Source of the DNA: Azorinus chamasolen
Lineage: Eukaryota; Mollusca; Bivalvia; Cardiida; Solecurtidae
Direction of reading: 5' to 3'
Length of the DNA: 64,000 bases
Assembly: GCA_963576725.1 (NCBI GenBank)
Contig: OY755242.1
Location: forward strand, 21,511,315 to 21,575,314
Below, piece after piece: positions 48,701 to 62,200 of this stretch; within the stretch, counting starts at the first letter, position 1, and each line of letters opens with the position of its first letter. The notes under the pieces were generated by a model. The model was not told the origin of the DNA. It saw nothing but the letters and a program-made list of their open reading frames with translations, and ran no database searches. Made by a program: the position numbers and the translations under genes.

Positions 48701-51700
48701 TGTCACATAGGAGTAATCATCCGGACAAAAAATTGTGATATTTTTTACAAAGGGCAATAACTCCAATATTAGTGAAGCCAGAGTTATGGACCTTGTGCAT
48801 GACACTTCCTCTCGTTATGATCTTTCCATATATGAAGTTTCAATCCAATGGCATGAGCCATATAGAAGTTATCGTCCGGACAAAAATGTGTGATTTTTTT
48901 ACAAAGGGCAATAACTCCTATATTAGTGAAGCCATAGTTATGTACCTTCTGCATGACACTTCCTCTCATTATGCTCTTTCCATATATGAAGTTTCAATCA
49001 ACTGGCATCAGGCATATTGAAGTTATTGTCCGGACAAAAAATTGTGATATTTTTTACAAAGGGCAATAACTCCCAATATTAGTGAAGCCAGAGTTATGGA
49101 CCTTGTGCATGACACTTCCTCTCGTCATGATCTTTCCATATATGAAGTTTCAATCCAATGGCAAGAGCCATATAGGAGTTATCGTCCGGACAAAAAAGTG
49201 TGATTTTTTTTACAAGGGGCAATAACTCCTATATTAGTGAAGCCAGAGTAATGGACCTTGTGCATGACACTTCCTCTCATTATGCTCTTTCCATATATGA
49301 AGTTTCAATCAACTGGCATCAGGCATATTGAAGTTATCGTCCGGACAAAAAGTGTGACGGACAGACAGACAGACGGACAGACGGACAGACAGACAGACAG
49401 ACAACTCTCACGAAAACAATATGTCTCCCCCATATAAATATGGGGGGAGACATAATAAAAGGTTTTGAAGAAACCATGTGGACCAAATTTTCTTTGTAAA
49501 ATTTCAAAGTCCCATAACTCTGCAGAAAATCGGGGCAATAACTCCAATATTATTGAAGTCAGAGTTATGAAACTAGTGTATGACACTTCCTTCCATCATG
49601 CTCTTTCCATAAATGAAATGTCATTCCAATAGCATCAGTAGAACAGGAGTTATTGATCCGACAAAAAATTGTAACAAAGGGCAATAACTCCAAACATATA
49701 GAAGTCAGAGTTATGGCCCTTGTACGTGGCACTTCCTCTCATCATGCTCTTTCCATTTATGAAGTTTCAATTCAATGGCATGAGCAATATAGGAGTTATC
49801 ATCCGGACAAGAAAGTGTGAAAAATAAAAATCTTGAATTGTGACATTGACCTTGAATTGTGACCTTGACCTTTGATCCATGTGCCCAAATCCTGCTGTCT
49901 GCACATCAGTTTTTTAAGGAGAACATTTGTGCCACAGCATTTTGGAATCCTCCTAAGGGTTATACAAATGTGGAGCAGACATGAAAATTAAGGCTAAAAA
50001 CATTTGAACTTGCATTGTGACCTTGACCTTTGACAAAAGTGCCTGAATCCTGCTGTCTTCACATCGGCTTAATATGGAGTACATTAGTGCAACAGCATTT
50101 TGAAATCCTCCCCAGGGTTAAGAGATATGGAGTAGACACGAAGGTTGTGGCTAAAAACATTTGACCTTGACCTTTGAGCCACATGCCTGAATCGAATGTT
50201 CTGCACATCTTGTTGAGATGAACATTTGTGCCAAAGCATTTTGAAATCCCTCCATATTTGTGAGAGATATGGAGCGCCGAGCGGACACGAGTGTGACAGA
50301 CAGACAGACGGCCGGATGGACAACTCGACCAAAAACACTGTAGAATCAGATCTTTACAATTCCATAAGAAATCAGAGCAGACCCTGATCAGGGTCCATGC
50401 TTATAAAACTTTTAGTTGAGTCCGAGTTCGTTCTCAAGTTTTTGATAGGTCAGATTTGAGCCTTGCCTTTGGCTCAAATCTGACCAATCAAAAGCTTTTG
50501 GCTCAAATCTGACCAATCAAAAGCTTGAGAACTAATTTTCAGTTAAACACTTGGGAAGCAATTTTCATGCATATTTTGACTTAAAATGTTAAAATATACC
50601 ATTTACATGTACTTTCATTTCTTGCTTACATAAGATGTCTTTATATGACAGGTGCCATAACCAAAATTAGGATTGTTAACCCTTTACCGTATAGGCTATT
50701 TTTAGATACAACCTCTTTGAATAAATCTACCAAAAAGGATCATTAACTAGAAAAAGGGAAAAGTTTAGAATTTTGTAGTTTGAAACCATTGTGATAAATA
50801 GAGTATTTGCTCCTATAGGAGCAAATGCTCCATTTATCACAGTGGTTTCACAAAGTGACTTCTACAGAGTCGTCAAAAGTCGTCAATATGCAGGAAAGGG
50901 TTAAATGCATTGTTTACAGTAATGAAAACTATAAACTACATGTAGCAATATTTCTGAAATATAAATTGAAAGAACTTTAAATTGGTGTGACAGCTAGTGT
51001 GTAAAAGTAATGTACAGAAATGAAAATCACTTGGTTTATAATGGTGTATACACAAACAAAGTTTTGTCATGGCAGAAATTGTGCAATCTGAACTAGATCT
51101 ATATATTTCTATTTTTAAGCAAATAGTGTTGACCCTGATTAGACAACTCATACAGAAGCCCAATGGTCCAAGTCTACTCTGTTTGCAAAGGTTTTAACTC
51201 TTTGCACGCTAGCAGCGAAACTGTGATTACCTATGCAAACAGTTTGGATCCAGATGAGACGCCGCATAATGCGGTGTCTCATCAGGATCCAAACTGTTTG
51301 TCATCTTGACCATATTTTTGCAAAAAAATGAGAGAAAGTTTATTTTAAGAATTGAAGCAGACGACAATTACTGCAGACAGAAAATTACTTAGCGTGCAAA
51401 GAGTTAAAAATATCTCTATGACGTCAAGTGTAAATATTTTACTGGCCCTAACAGCAATACATGGCAGCAAAGTGCTTATCATTAGGTAATTTTTCTTATC
51501 AGTGAAAAAATGTCATTTGCTTTATTTCTCAAAATTAATATTTGCCTCCATTTATCATTACTAATCTACCAGTCTCTCACGTGGATCTTTCCCATTTGTA
51601 CAGATTTATATAAATCCAGCTAACGCATGGACAGATTTTACCCATGTTTAACTCTATGCAAACTATATGTGATTATCTCTGCAAATAGCTTGGATCCAGT

Positions 51701-53196
51701 TGATAGGCTAAGTAAATATTATATAAAGTAACTCCTCTAGATCCAAACTGTTTAATTCTGACTGAAATTTGAAGCAACTTGTACCAGACAACATCATATT
51801 ACTGGCAGACAACAGTTATTTAGTATGCAAAAGGTTAGTCATAGTACATGTATATACATGTATAACATTATATAAAGATACAAATACAGTGCTACCCCTC
51901 CAAACCGGAAATGGAGTAAAGAAGAATTTACATCTTTTTAAATAGGTGACTGCTTGATGCAGGGTGAAAGTCAAGCAGAAAGCTCCTTTTGGAGCTTTCT
52001 TCTTGACTTTCACCCTGCATTAAGCTGCCACCTGTCTTAAAGACGGGCATTGATCTAATTTAAATGTCTGGTTTAAAGGGGTTTCACTGTACATGACATT
52101 CACACATCCAGGGGATGTTGTTTACAGAAATTAGTTGTTAAAATCCATTTTAGTTACTAAGTATGGTACAAACTATAAAGTATTCTAGGTTGTTGAATTG
52201 CATACAATACACATTTTTTCCATGACAAGTGACTTATGTAAATTAAATACATGTATATGTTGAACTCTTTAAACTCAATGTTTATCACCTAGCAGGGTAC
52301 AAACTGTTTGTTACTATTATTAAAAGAAAAGAGAAGAACGTTGACCTTGTACTCCATTAATACACCTTTCTACGCCTTTGCAAACAGAGTAAGAGACGTC
52401 TGATCAGGGTCTGCTCTGTTTGCATATGATTAAATATAGATATGATTCTACAGTTTCTGCAATTTATAGTTGTAGCAGATGACAATGTGCAGTGGCAAAA
52501 GAGTGATCCCATACTAAAAACAGTCTATACATGTGCAGTGGCAAAAGAGTGATCCCATACTAAAAACAGTCTATACATGTGCAGTGGCAAAAGAGTGATC
52601 CCATATTAAAAACAGTCTATACATGCACAGTGGCAAAAGAGTGATCCCATATTAAAAACAGTCTATACATGTGCAGTGGCAAAAGAGTGATCCCATACTA
52701 AAAACAGTCTATACATGTGCAGTGGCAAAAGAGTGATCCCATATTAAAAACAGTCTATACATGCACAGTGGCAAAAGAGTGATCCCATACTAAAAACAGT
52801 CTATAAATGTACTCATATGCAAGCAAATAATACCCAATGCATCTTTTGCATGCTAAATAACTGTCATCTGCAAAGATTATCCCCTGCTACTGTTTTTAAA
52901 AGTTGATTTTCTCCATTTATTTTAACCCATTCCCTCATAGGCTATTTTTAGATCCAACCTCTTTGAATAAATCTACCAAAAAGGAGCATTAACTAGAGAA
53001 AAGGATTTTGTTTTAGAATTTTGTAATTTGAAACCATTGTGATAAATAGAGCATTTACTCCCATAGGAACAAATGCTCTATTTATCACAATGGTTTCAAC
53101 AGGTGATTTTACAGAGGCGTAGAAAGGCGTATTTATGGAGGAAAGGATGAAAGAAATCTATCATCATTGTGTCAAACAGTTTGGATGCTGAGTTAC

Positions 53197-53237
<41 letters not shown>

Positions 53238-56200
53238 CTTTATTTAACGAGGCTACACATTTAGGTAAGCCCAATCTTCCATGTGGGCCTCAATACATTA
53301 TATATATAAACAAACATAGATCTAGAAGAACAAAAGTTTAGAAATTATACATTATACACAGAATAGCATTCAAAAATTAGTTAACCCTTTCCTTCATATA
53401 AATGCACTTTCACACATTTGCAAACAGACTAGACCCAGATCAGACAGCTCCTGTAGGAGCCATCTGATCATGGCCTGCTCTGTTTGCTAGTAGAATTTGA
53501 ATGTCTTTACTTTCTTAAATGGCTACAATGTTCCACCTTCCATATTTCATTATAACTGGGTTTTTTTTCCTATCAATATTCAGTGGATATTGAAATTTGG
53601 AATAAACATAGAACAGGGAAAGAGTTAACACAAATAATGAGGGGGAAAAATTATACATATATACATCATAAACACTCAGCATCACATGTGGATCCAAACT
53701 GTTTGCATAGGTAACCATGAATTCAAAGCAAGTGCACAAATGAGATATATTGTTAACATTACCAGTTTAAAACTTTGTTTAACCCTTACTGTGCGGGAAA
53801 TGGGTCACTAATGTCCTTTGTAAACAGTGTAGACCCAGATGAGAGGGCTCCTAAGTTTGTCATGCTTCAGTAACACTTTTCTTTAGAAAATTCCATAAAT
53901 AATTCACTGCAAACATAATTCATGTCTGAAGTTTGGAATAGTCAATTTGTTGTAAGGGTTAAAATAAATATTATGCAACTATACTCTTCCGGACACTCAA
54001 GACTCAACAGAAGGGACTCTTTTCCTCCGTTGGTAATAATGCATTATAAAAATTAACCATTCTCAGCGTGAATATTTAGATATAGTGACTGTATGAATAT
54101 AAATTAGCTTATTTTTCCTCAAGACAGTATGAACAAAAGAATAATTTACCATGGCAGAAACTGTACACTAGAACCTCTCTATAACGGCCACTAAATTGTT
54201 TTAATTAGTTGGTATTTAGAACAGGTGGCTGCTTAAAGCAACGTGAAAGTAAAACAGAACACTCCTATAGGAGCGTTCTGTTTTACTTTCACCTTGCTTT
54301 AAGTAGCCACCTGCCTTTAACACAAAATACTTGACGTAATTTAGTGGCTGATATAGAGAGGTTTTACTGTATAATCATATCTATATGTCATAAATAAACA
54401 GAGCAGGGTCTAATCTGTATGCAAATGTGTGGGAAAGACTTTCTATGAGGGAAAGACTATAACTAATATTTATGATGTCAATATTTCTTACGAAATGTTC
54501 ATGACCCTCAGGGTTAACCCTTTACTCCGTGAATATTCATGTAAGAAATAATGGCATCATAAAAATTCATTAGATCAATTGTTATAATAGCACCTGAACA
54601 CAGAATCTTTGTTTTGGCCATGGCAGAAACTGTAGAATCATAAATATTTTATATCACAAGCAATCAGAGCAGATCCTGATCAGATGGTTCCAACAGAAGT
54701 TGTCCGATCAAGATCTACTCTGTTTGCAAAAAAGGAGTATTTATGGACTAAAGGATTAAGGCATCTTTAATAAGCCTCGACATTCACCAATGCCTAGGCA
54801 AATTAGTGTAGTGCTAACCTCATGTATCAGAAAGAGAAAGCAATAAAGGTTAATATAGGTTTCAATGTATTTCAATATTGTTTCTGAACCCCTTCCTCCA
54901 TAAATACGCCTTTCTACGCCTCTGTAAAAATCACTTTATGAAACCATTGTGAAAAATAGAGCATTTGCTCCTATAGGAGCAAATATTCTATTTATCACAA
55001 TTGTTTCAAATTACAAGATTCTAAAAGTTCCTTTTCTCTAGTTACTAGTTAGTGTTCCTTTTCGGTAGATTTATTCAAAGAGGTTGGGTCTAAAAATAGC
55101 CTATGGAGGAACGGGTTAAACATACAACCTTGTTTGATACCAAAAACAATTGAACTGTTCAATGATGCCTGGGTACATTCTTACCTTGTTGATATGCCAA
55201 CATCCACTCTCCATTTAAATCCTTCTATCTGTGGTAATCTAGGTCTAGAGCTCAAAGAAACGTCATCTATATGGGAACGTCTAAAAAAGTATCAATAGAA
55301 TCATTACCATAGGTGACAACAGAATCATTACCATGGGTAGCAACAGAATCATTACCATAGGTGACAACATAATCATTACCATGAGTAGCAACAGAATCAT
55401 TACCATATTAATTCTATACAAGTCAGAGACCCAGATAGGATATGCAAATTAAAATATTTTCAAGATAGCTCCTTCATTTCTCCCCAAACCCTATGTTGTG
55501 GCCAATCTTTAGAATCATCTCAAAGTGATGGATCTAAAAAGTGATCACAACTTAGTGTTCATTGGAGAAACAATAATTTTAGTACATATAGACTGATGCT
55601 CTGTGAAGTTACTGACAGATATCAATTTCTTCTGTCACTACAATAGTGTACAAGAAAAACATTGATGCAAAGCATCAAAGGCGCGGGTTACTGAATAGTG
55701 AATAAAAATAAATCCTGTTTTATATACATGTATAATATATTAACTAAAACAGGTAAAGACATCCTTTTGTTCAGTGCTATAATAAAACTTCTGTTAATCA
55801 TTATTCATGACGTAAATCTTTCTTACAGAAATATTCATGGAGGAAAGGGTTAAGTAGCCAACCTACAAAAGAAATTCAATATTTCTTTACTAAATGTTCA
55901 GTTAAAAGAGGTTTTACTGAATGCCTCATAAAGTAAACAGAAACTGAAGAATACCTGCTGCCAAATACAACACTTGCTAAATCTGTATGGAACTCTGATG
56001 GAATTCTGGAAGACAAACACATACAGAAATATAAACTATGCAATAAAAGAAAGACATCCACTGACTAACTGGACGGTTATTTTGTGATTTCACACATTAT
56101 ATATCTGGGTATCAAAAAAAGATTGACAGTGCTGGTTGGTTGGTAAGAATGTTTATGTATATTTCAAATTTCAATACCTACTGAATATTCATGAACAAAA

Positions 56201-59200
56201 TACAGTTGAACTTTGATATCTCGAACTCGGATAACTCAAACTTCCGGATAACTGGAACAAATAGTTCAGTCCTGCCAAAACTTACACTACATAATTGTTT
56301 TAAAATGTATCGCTACAGATATCTAGAAACACATGTTACAGCTTAGTACAGGTCTACAGTAATGCTGAAAGCTCCTACAGGAGCTTTCAGCATTACTTTT
56401 GACCTGTATTAAGCTGTGGCCTTGAGAAATGGTTCAGTTTAGATATCGAATAACTCGAACTTCTATTATCTCAATCTAATTAATATGGTTCCTTAAGTTC
56501 GAGTTATCGAAGTTCAACTGTAGTTATAATGAAATATGCAAGGTGGAATATTGTAGCCATTTCATAAACTAAAAAAAAATCTATCAAAGTCCGTAAGCAA
56601 ACAGAGCAGATCCTGATCAGATGGCTCCTATAGGAGCCATCTGATCTGGGTCTACTCTGTTTGCAAATGCGTGGAAACACGTTTATATGAAGGAAAGGGT
56701 TAAACATGTTTTATATCAAACTCAACAAAAATTGGGAATTCAACCCTTTCCTCAGAAAAATGCATTTACACACCTAAAAGCAAACAGAGTAGACCCAGAT
56801 CTGACTGCTCCTGAGTAAGGTCTGCTGTTTGTTTGTGGAATTACAGTGAAAAAACCCTCAGCAGGATGTTAAACAGGATGTTAAAGTTAATATCAGAGCC
56901 AGTTTTTCAGATTGGTGGCAGCTTAATGCAGGTTCAAAGTCATGAGTTTCAACTTGCATTAAGCAGCCATCCGCCTTAAAATTCCAGTTACAGGAGTTTT
57001 ACTGTATAAGGATCTGCATGCCATAGTTAAAAAGTCCTGTTTTCAAAAAAAATTACAACATGTATAACAATTCAGCTACTATTCATGTTATTATTTCTTA
57101 CATAAACATTCAAGAGGGAGAGCGGCCAGATAAACCATGAAAACTGAATGGAGACAAGATTAAACTCCAAAATGACTGCATTTCATCAGAGTCCAAACTG
57201 TTGGTTACTCTGGCTGTATCTTTGAGGACATGGAAACTCACTTTTAGTATTGTGGCAGTTGACCATTCTTTTAACCCTTTCCCTGTTCTGTATTTAGGCC
57301 AAATTTCAATACCAACTGAATATTCATTAACAAAATAGTTATAAATAAATATTGAAGGTGGAATATTGTAGACATTTTAAAAAGCAAAGAAACAGATCTA
57401 TCAAATTCTATAAGCAAACAGAGCAGACCCTGATCAGACGGCTCCTCTAGGAGCCGTCTGATCTGGGTCTACACTGTTTGCAAATGCGTGAAAACACTTT
57501 TATATGAGGGAAAGGGTTAAGAGGTAAAACTTCTTTACGGAGCAAAGAGTTGAAGAAGACCCTCCTATGCTCATTTTCATTGTCCTCAAATATCAGAAAT
57601 GGTAAAAACTTTGCAACAACTAATAGTATTATTACTGTACTTATTTATCAGAAAAACTTCCAAGTATTTTTTTTATAATTATTTTGCAAAAATAATTTGG
57701 AAGTAAAGAAAAGTCATGGTTCTATTAGATTTAATTGATAACAATTTCATTCAAAAGAGGAATTAGTTGAGGGTTTTAACACACAGCAGGTCATAAAAAT
57801 AATCATCTTAGTACTACAGATGTTTTATTAACCCTTTACCTAATACAGACACCTTTTGCAAACAGAGTAGATAAAGATGAAACATCTGCTGTATTTCTAC
57901 ACCTATGCAAACAGAGTAGATCCAGATCAGATGGCTCCTATAGGAGCCATCTGATCAGAGTCTGCTCTGTTTGCTTATGAAAATAATATAGACCTGAGTC
58001 GACATTTTTTGTCATGGTTCTACCTTTATTAAAATTCAGCCAATAATATGCAACATTCATTATGTCCTACAGGAGACATATGATCTGGGCTGTGTTTGCA
58101 AAGACATTTACTCCTTCCGCCATAAATATGCCATTCTAAGCCTCTGTAAAAGTCACTTTTTGAAACCACTGTGATAAATAGAACATTTGCTCCATAGGAG
58201 CAAATGCTCTATTTATCACAGTGGTTTCAAAAAGTTTCAAAAAATGGTTTCAGAACTACACAATTATAAAGACTTTCCTTTTCTGTAGTTAATGCTCCTT
58301 TTTGGTAGATTTATTTTAAAGTGGTTGGATCCAAAAATAGTCTATGAGGTAATGAGTTAAAGGGCATCTTTCTAAGGTAATGGGTTACAGACATATCTAA
58401 CGAGTCGTGACAACTTAGGGCTTGGTGTAGGAACAGAAGATTACACTGTTGTCAAATGGCTGGCTTACTAGCTTACAACTCTTATTACACCTCAATAACA
58501 ACTGTAAAACTGAAATTTCACCCCTTGTCCAGCCTTTGTTAACAGACCAGACCCAAATTAGACAGCTCGTGTAGGAGTCATCTGATCAGGATCTGCTTTG
58601 TTTACCTATGGAAATAAGAGCATGGTCTTTCTTGTGTAATCCTTGGTATAGAAAGCATGTCATGATTTTACTGTGCATCATTTTAACTTGACTCTATTTA
58701 TCATGATATGATACATGTTTTGTGAACCATATTATGTTTTCTGTTTGCCGGGATAAATCTATCTAATCTATCTACTGGTTATTCAGTTAATGAATAAATG
58801 TAATACAAATATTCATGTAGAAAAGGGTTATCTGTCATAAGTTAACCAATTTTCAAAGATAAATTTTGCCTAAACTTTGCTCTACATGCATAAATGTATT
58901 GTAAACAAGTGCTTTCATTGCAAAATTTAGACAAAACATTTTAAAAACTTGTGAACTTACCATTACTAAATTTGAATTATCATTCAAAATGTAAAAGAAT
59001 ACACATGTAATTACAATCTCACAGCAAGTTTATTTTAATGGATACTTACTGAATCTCTTGTAAGTCTTCTTTAAATAACTGGAATGAGAGATAACTGGTT
59101 ATGAAATACAAAAAACACTCAATGTTTCTCTCTCTGTTACTATTGACAGTAAAACATCTATAACTAGAACAATTTGACCTGGACCCTGGCCTGTATGCAG

Positions 59201-62200
59201 AATACATAATGAGAGAGATGGTGCTGTATAAACAAAACTCTGTCAGCAAATTGTAAAGTCTATTCTCACTGAAATAACTGGAGAGCGATAACCTGTGCAT
59301 ATATGTAAACCATACAATCATGGGTGTGTCCACGCATAGTTGCTTACCGGGACATGTGCCGAGGATAAACCTGTGTAATGCCGATGATAAAAATAGAAAT
59401 GTTACTGATCTTTATTCATGGAAATTAAATAGGTCCAGCATGTTCGAGCTATATAAAGGAACAACATTGTGAAGAAAAATGCACACTTTTAAAACCATGT
59501 GGCTGTCTCATACAAAAACAAAAGTAATATAAAATATGCCCACCCCTAGCACAACTTCACAGTAAGAATTTTCCACAAACAAAGAGCCATAACTCCAGTG
59601 ACTGTCACTACATACGTGGTTACCAAACTTGACCAAGATTAATGGCAAGTTAGGTGATGATTGAAGAGAAGCTTCTCAAGTTAAAGAGCGTACAACTTTA
59701 CAGGATATTGAATCCATAGGACCACCAGGCATGGAGAGAGAGAATTCGGTCTCGACCAGACAGCCAGGCCTAACCCTTGTAAAAGGAATAATAAACGGCC
59801 TGGATAATCTAAACAGGATGATGATGATGATGATGATGATACCATTGACCCTTGCATGCATGCATGCATGCCTGCTATGGGAGGAAACCTAATACATGTA
59901 CGTCCTATCTGAAGATGGCCATACAAAACCACTTTGGGGAAATTTCTGCATTACTTCCATCCTGCATTAAACTACATGTATCTGGTATATTGCGTCATCC
60001 TTTCCATCATATACATGTAAATGCTTTTTCACACCTTTGCAAACAGAGTAGACCCTGATCAGACAGCTCTTGTTTGTTTATGAAATTATAAAAGATCAAA
60101 CTATACAGTTTCTACCAATACCAAACAATCCTGTTTATATGCTATTACAAAAACAATCAGCTGATAAATATTCATGATGTCATTATTTCTTACACAAATA
60201 TTGAACAGGGAAAGGGTTAAAGAGATTTACTGAAGTCAGTAAAATGACAATATACACAAATCTTCATGCACATGTAATCAAACTGTATTTGTAAACATTT
60301 CTAAATTATCTTTATACCTTATCATCCAGGATTCCTACATTTGTACCCCTTTGCAAACAGAAAATACTTTGATCAGACAGATCTTGTAGGAGCTATCTCA
60401 TCAGGATGTGTTGCCTTTATTGTATGTTACAGATCTCTCCTGTTTGCCATGACAATAAATTTCCTCATTTTATATCTTTAATAGAATAATTAATTAATAT
60501 TCATTAACAGAAGCAAAATGTACTGTATATCATCTTATCCTATTAACAAAATGATTTCTACTTAAAATAAAAATTCTCACCTGAGGCTGAGTACTGAATT
60601 TTCTGTAATTTCTGAGTCATGACAATGTTCCTTTGTACTTGTATTATGTCGACTTCACATTGAAAAAATATGGCTTTAAGGATTAAGACTTTATTCAGTC
60701 AATATAGAAGGAAATGTTATACGAAACTTATATACCAGTAATATGTACAGTAATATGTACAGTAGAACCTGTCCTAAGCAGCCATTCATTTATTGAACAT
60801 AATAGTCTTAAAAATGAGGTGGTTGCTTATAATGCAGGGCAAAAATAATGCAGAAAATAATCCTATAGGAGCTTTCTGCATTACTTTTGACCTGCATTAA
60901 GCTAACACCTGCCTTCAAGACCCATAATTAGACTTCTTTTTGGTGTCTGCTTAAGACAGGTTTTACTGCATTTGAAATAAAGAATAGTGTACCCATCTTA
61001 TCCATGCCTCTGTCAAAGAACTTACCTCTTGTTTTAAAGATGCTATTGGAAGTCTCAAGGCACACTTTAATAGTCTTAAAAGTCCTGTGTATATTATACT
61101 TATAGTCTCTTCACTAACATCACTTGATACTAGTTCCTTAAACTGTTTATATTCAATGTTTTTCCCTTCACATGCTGACACAATAACTGAAATGTAAAGA
61201 GGAACAATTAGATACAAGTTGGTTCATATATTGGTAAAGGATTTTCCATTGATGTCGTATAACCATACACAACATTTCAAACAGTATTTGACCTATTTAG
61301 TTAAGTTTTAACCCTAAATACCTGTCCAAGTGTTTGTAAAGAAGCAAAAGTCAAATCAGCACCTTTTTTTTTATAACTTTGACCCTATACTCCATGAATA
61401 TTTATGTAAGAAATAATGTACATATGAATATTAACTAGCTTAATGTTACAATGACATAATTATGACCAAGAATTTTTTTTGCAGAAACTAAAAAATCATA
61501 TTATCTACATTTGTATATCAATCAATAAGCAAACAGAGCTCTTACAGGAGTCATCTCATCTGGGTCTATCCTGTTTGCAAAGGCATTAAAATGTGTATCA
61601 GTGGAGTACAGTAAAACCTCTCTATAAAGGCCACTAAATTACATCAAGTATTTTGTGTTAAAGACAGGTGCATGGCTGCTTAAAGCAAGGTGAAAGTAAA
61701 ACAGAACGTTCCTATAGGAGCATTCTGTTTTACTTTCACCTTGCTTTAAGCAGTCACCTGCCCTTAATACCAACTAATTAACATAATCTTGTGGCCATTA
61801 TAGAGAGGTTTTACTGTAGTAAATAGTACAGAGTCTGTACTACAGACCCAGTCTGGGTACGTTTTGACTCCATTTGGGTACGTTTTGACTTGGGTACGTT
61901 TTGACCTTGGGTACGTTTTGACTATAACTCTAATACCTGCACTTGTTTTAAAAACAACAAAATTATTGTAATCATCGGCAATTCGGCATACATGTACGTA
62001 TGGTACTAAACAAAAGTTGAGCAGTTATGGTGCAAACAGTATGCAATACTTGGGTATATTGTTGATGATACTAGGAGTGTAAATAAACGGTTACCAGACG
62101 TTTCGCTACCCTGACCTTTTCACTATATAGATGTAGTCATTTCACTACCCACCGGGAAGTTGTTTCGCTACCCTGACCATTTTGCTACCTGTACATGTAC

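Noticed and set aside
52490..52810. CRISPR-like regular repeats
   Set aside because: Units are contiguous without spacers; an ordinary minisatellite in a eukaryotic intron.
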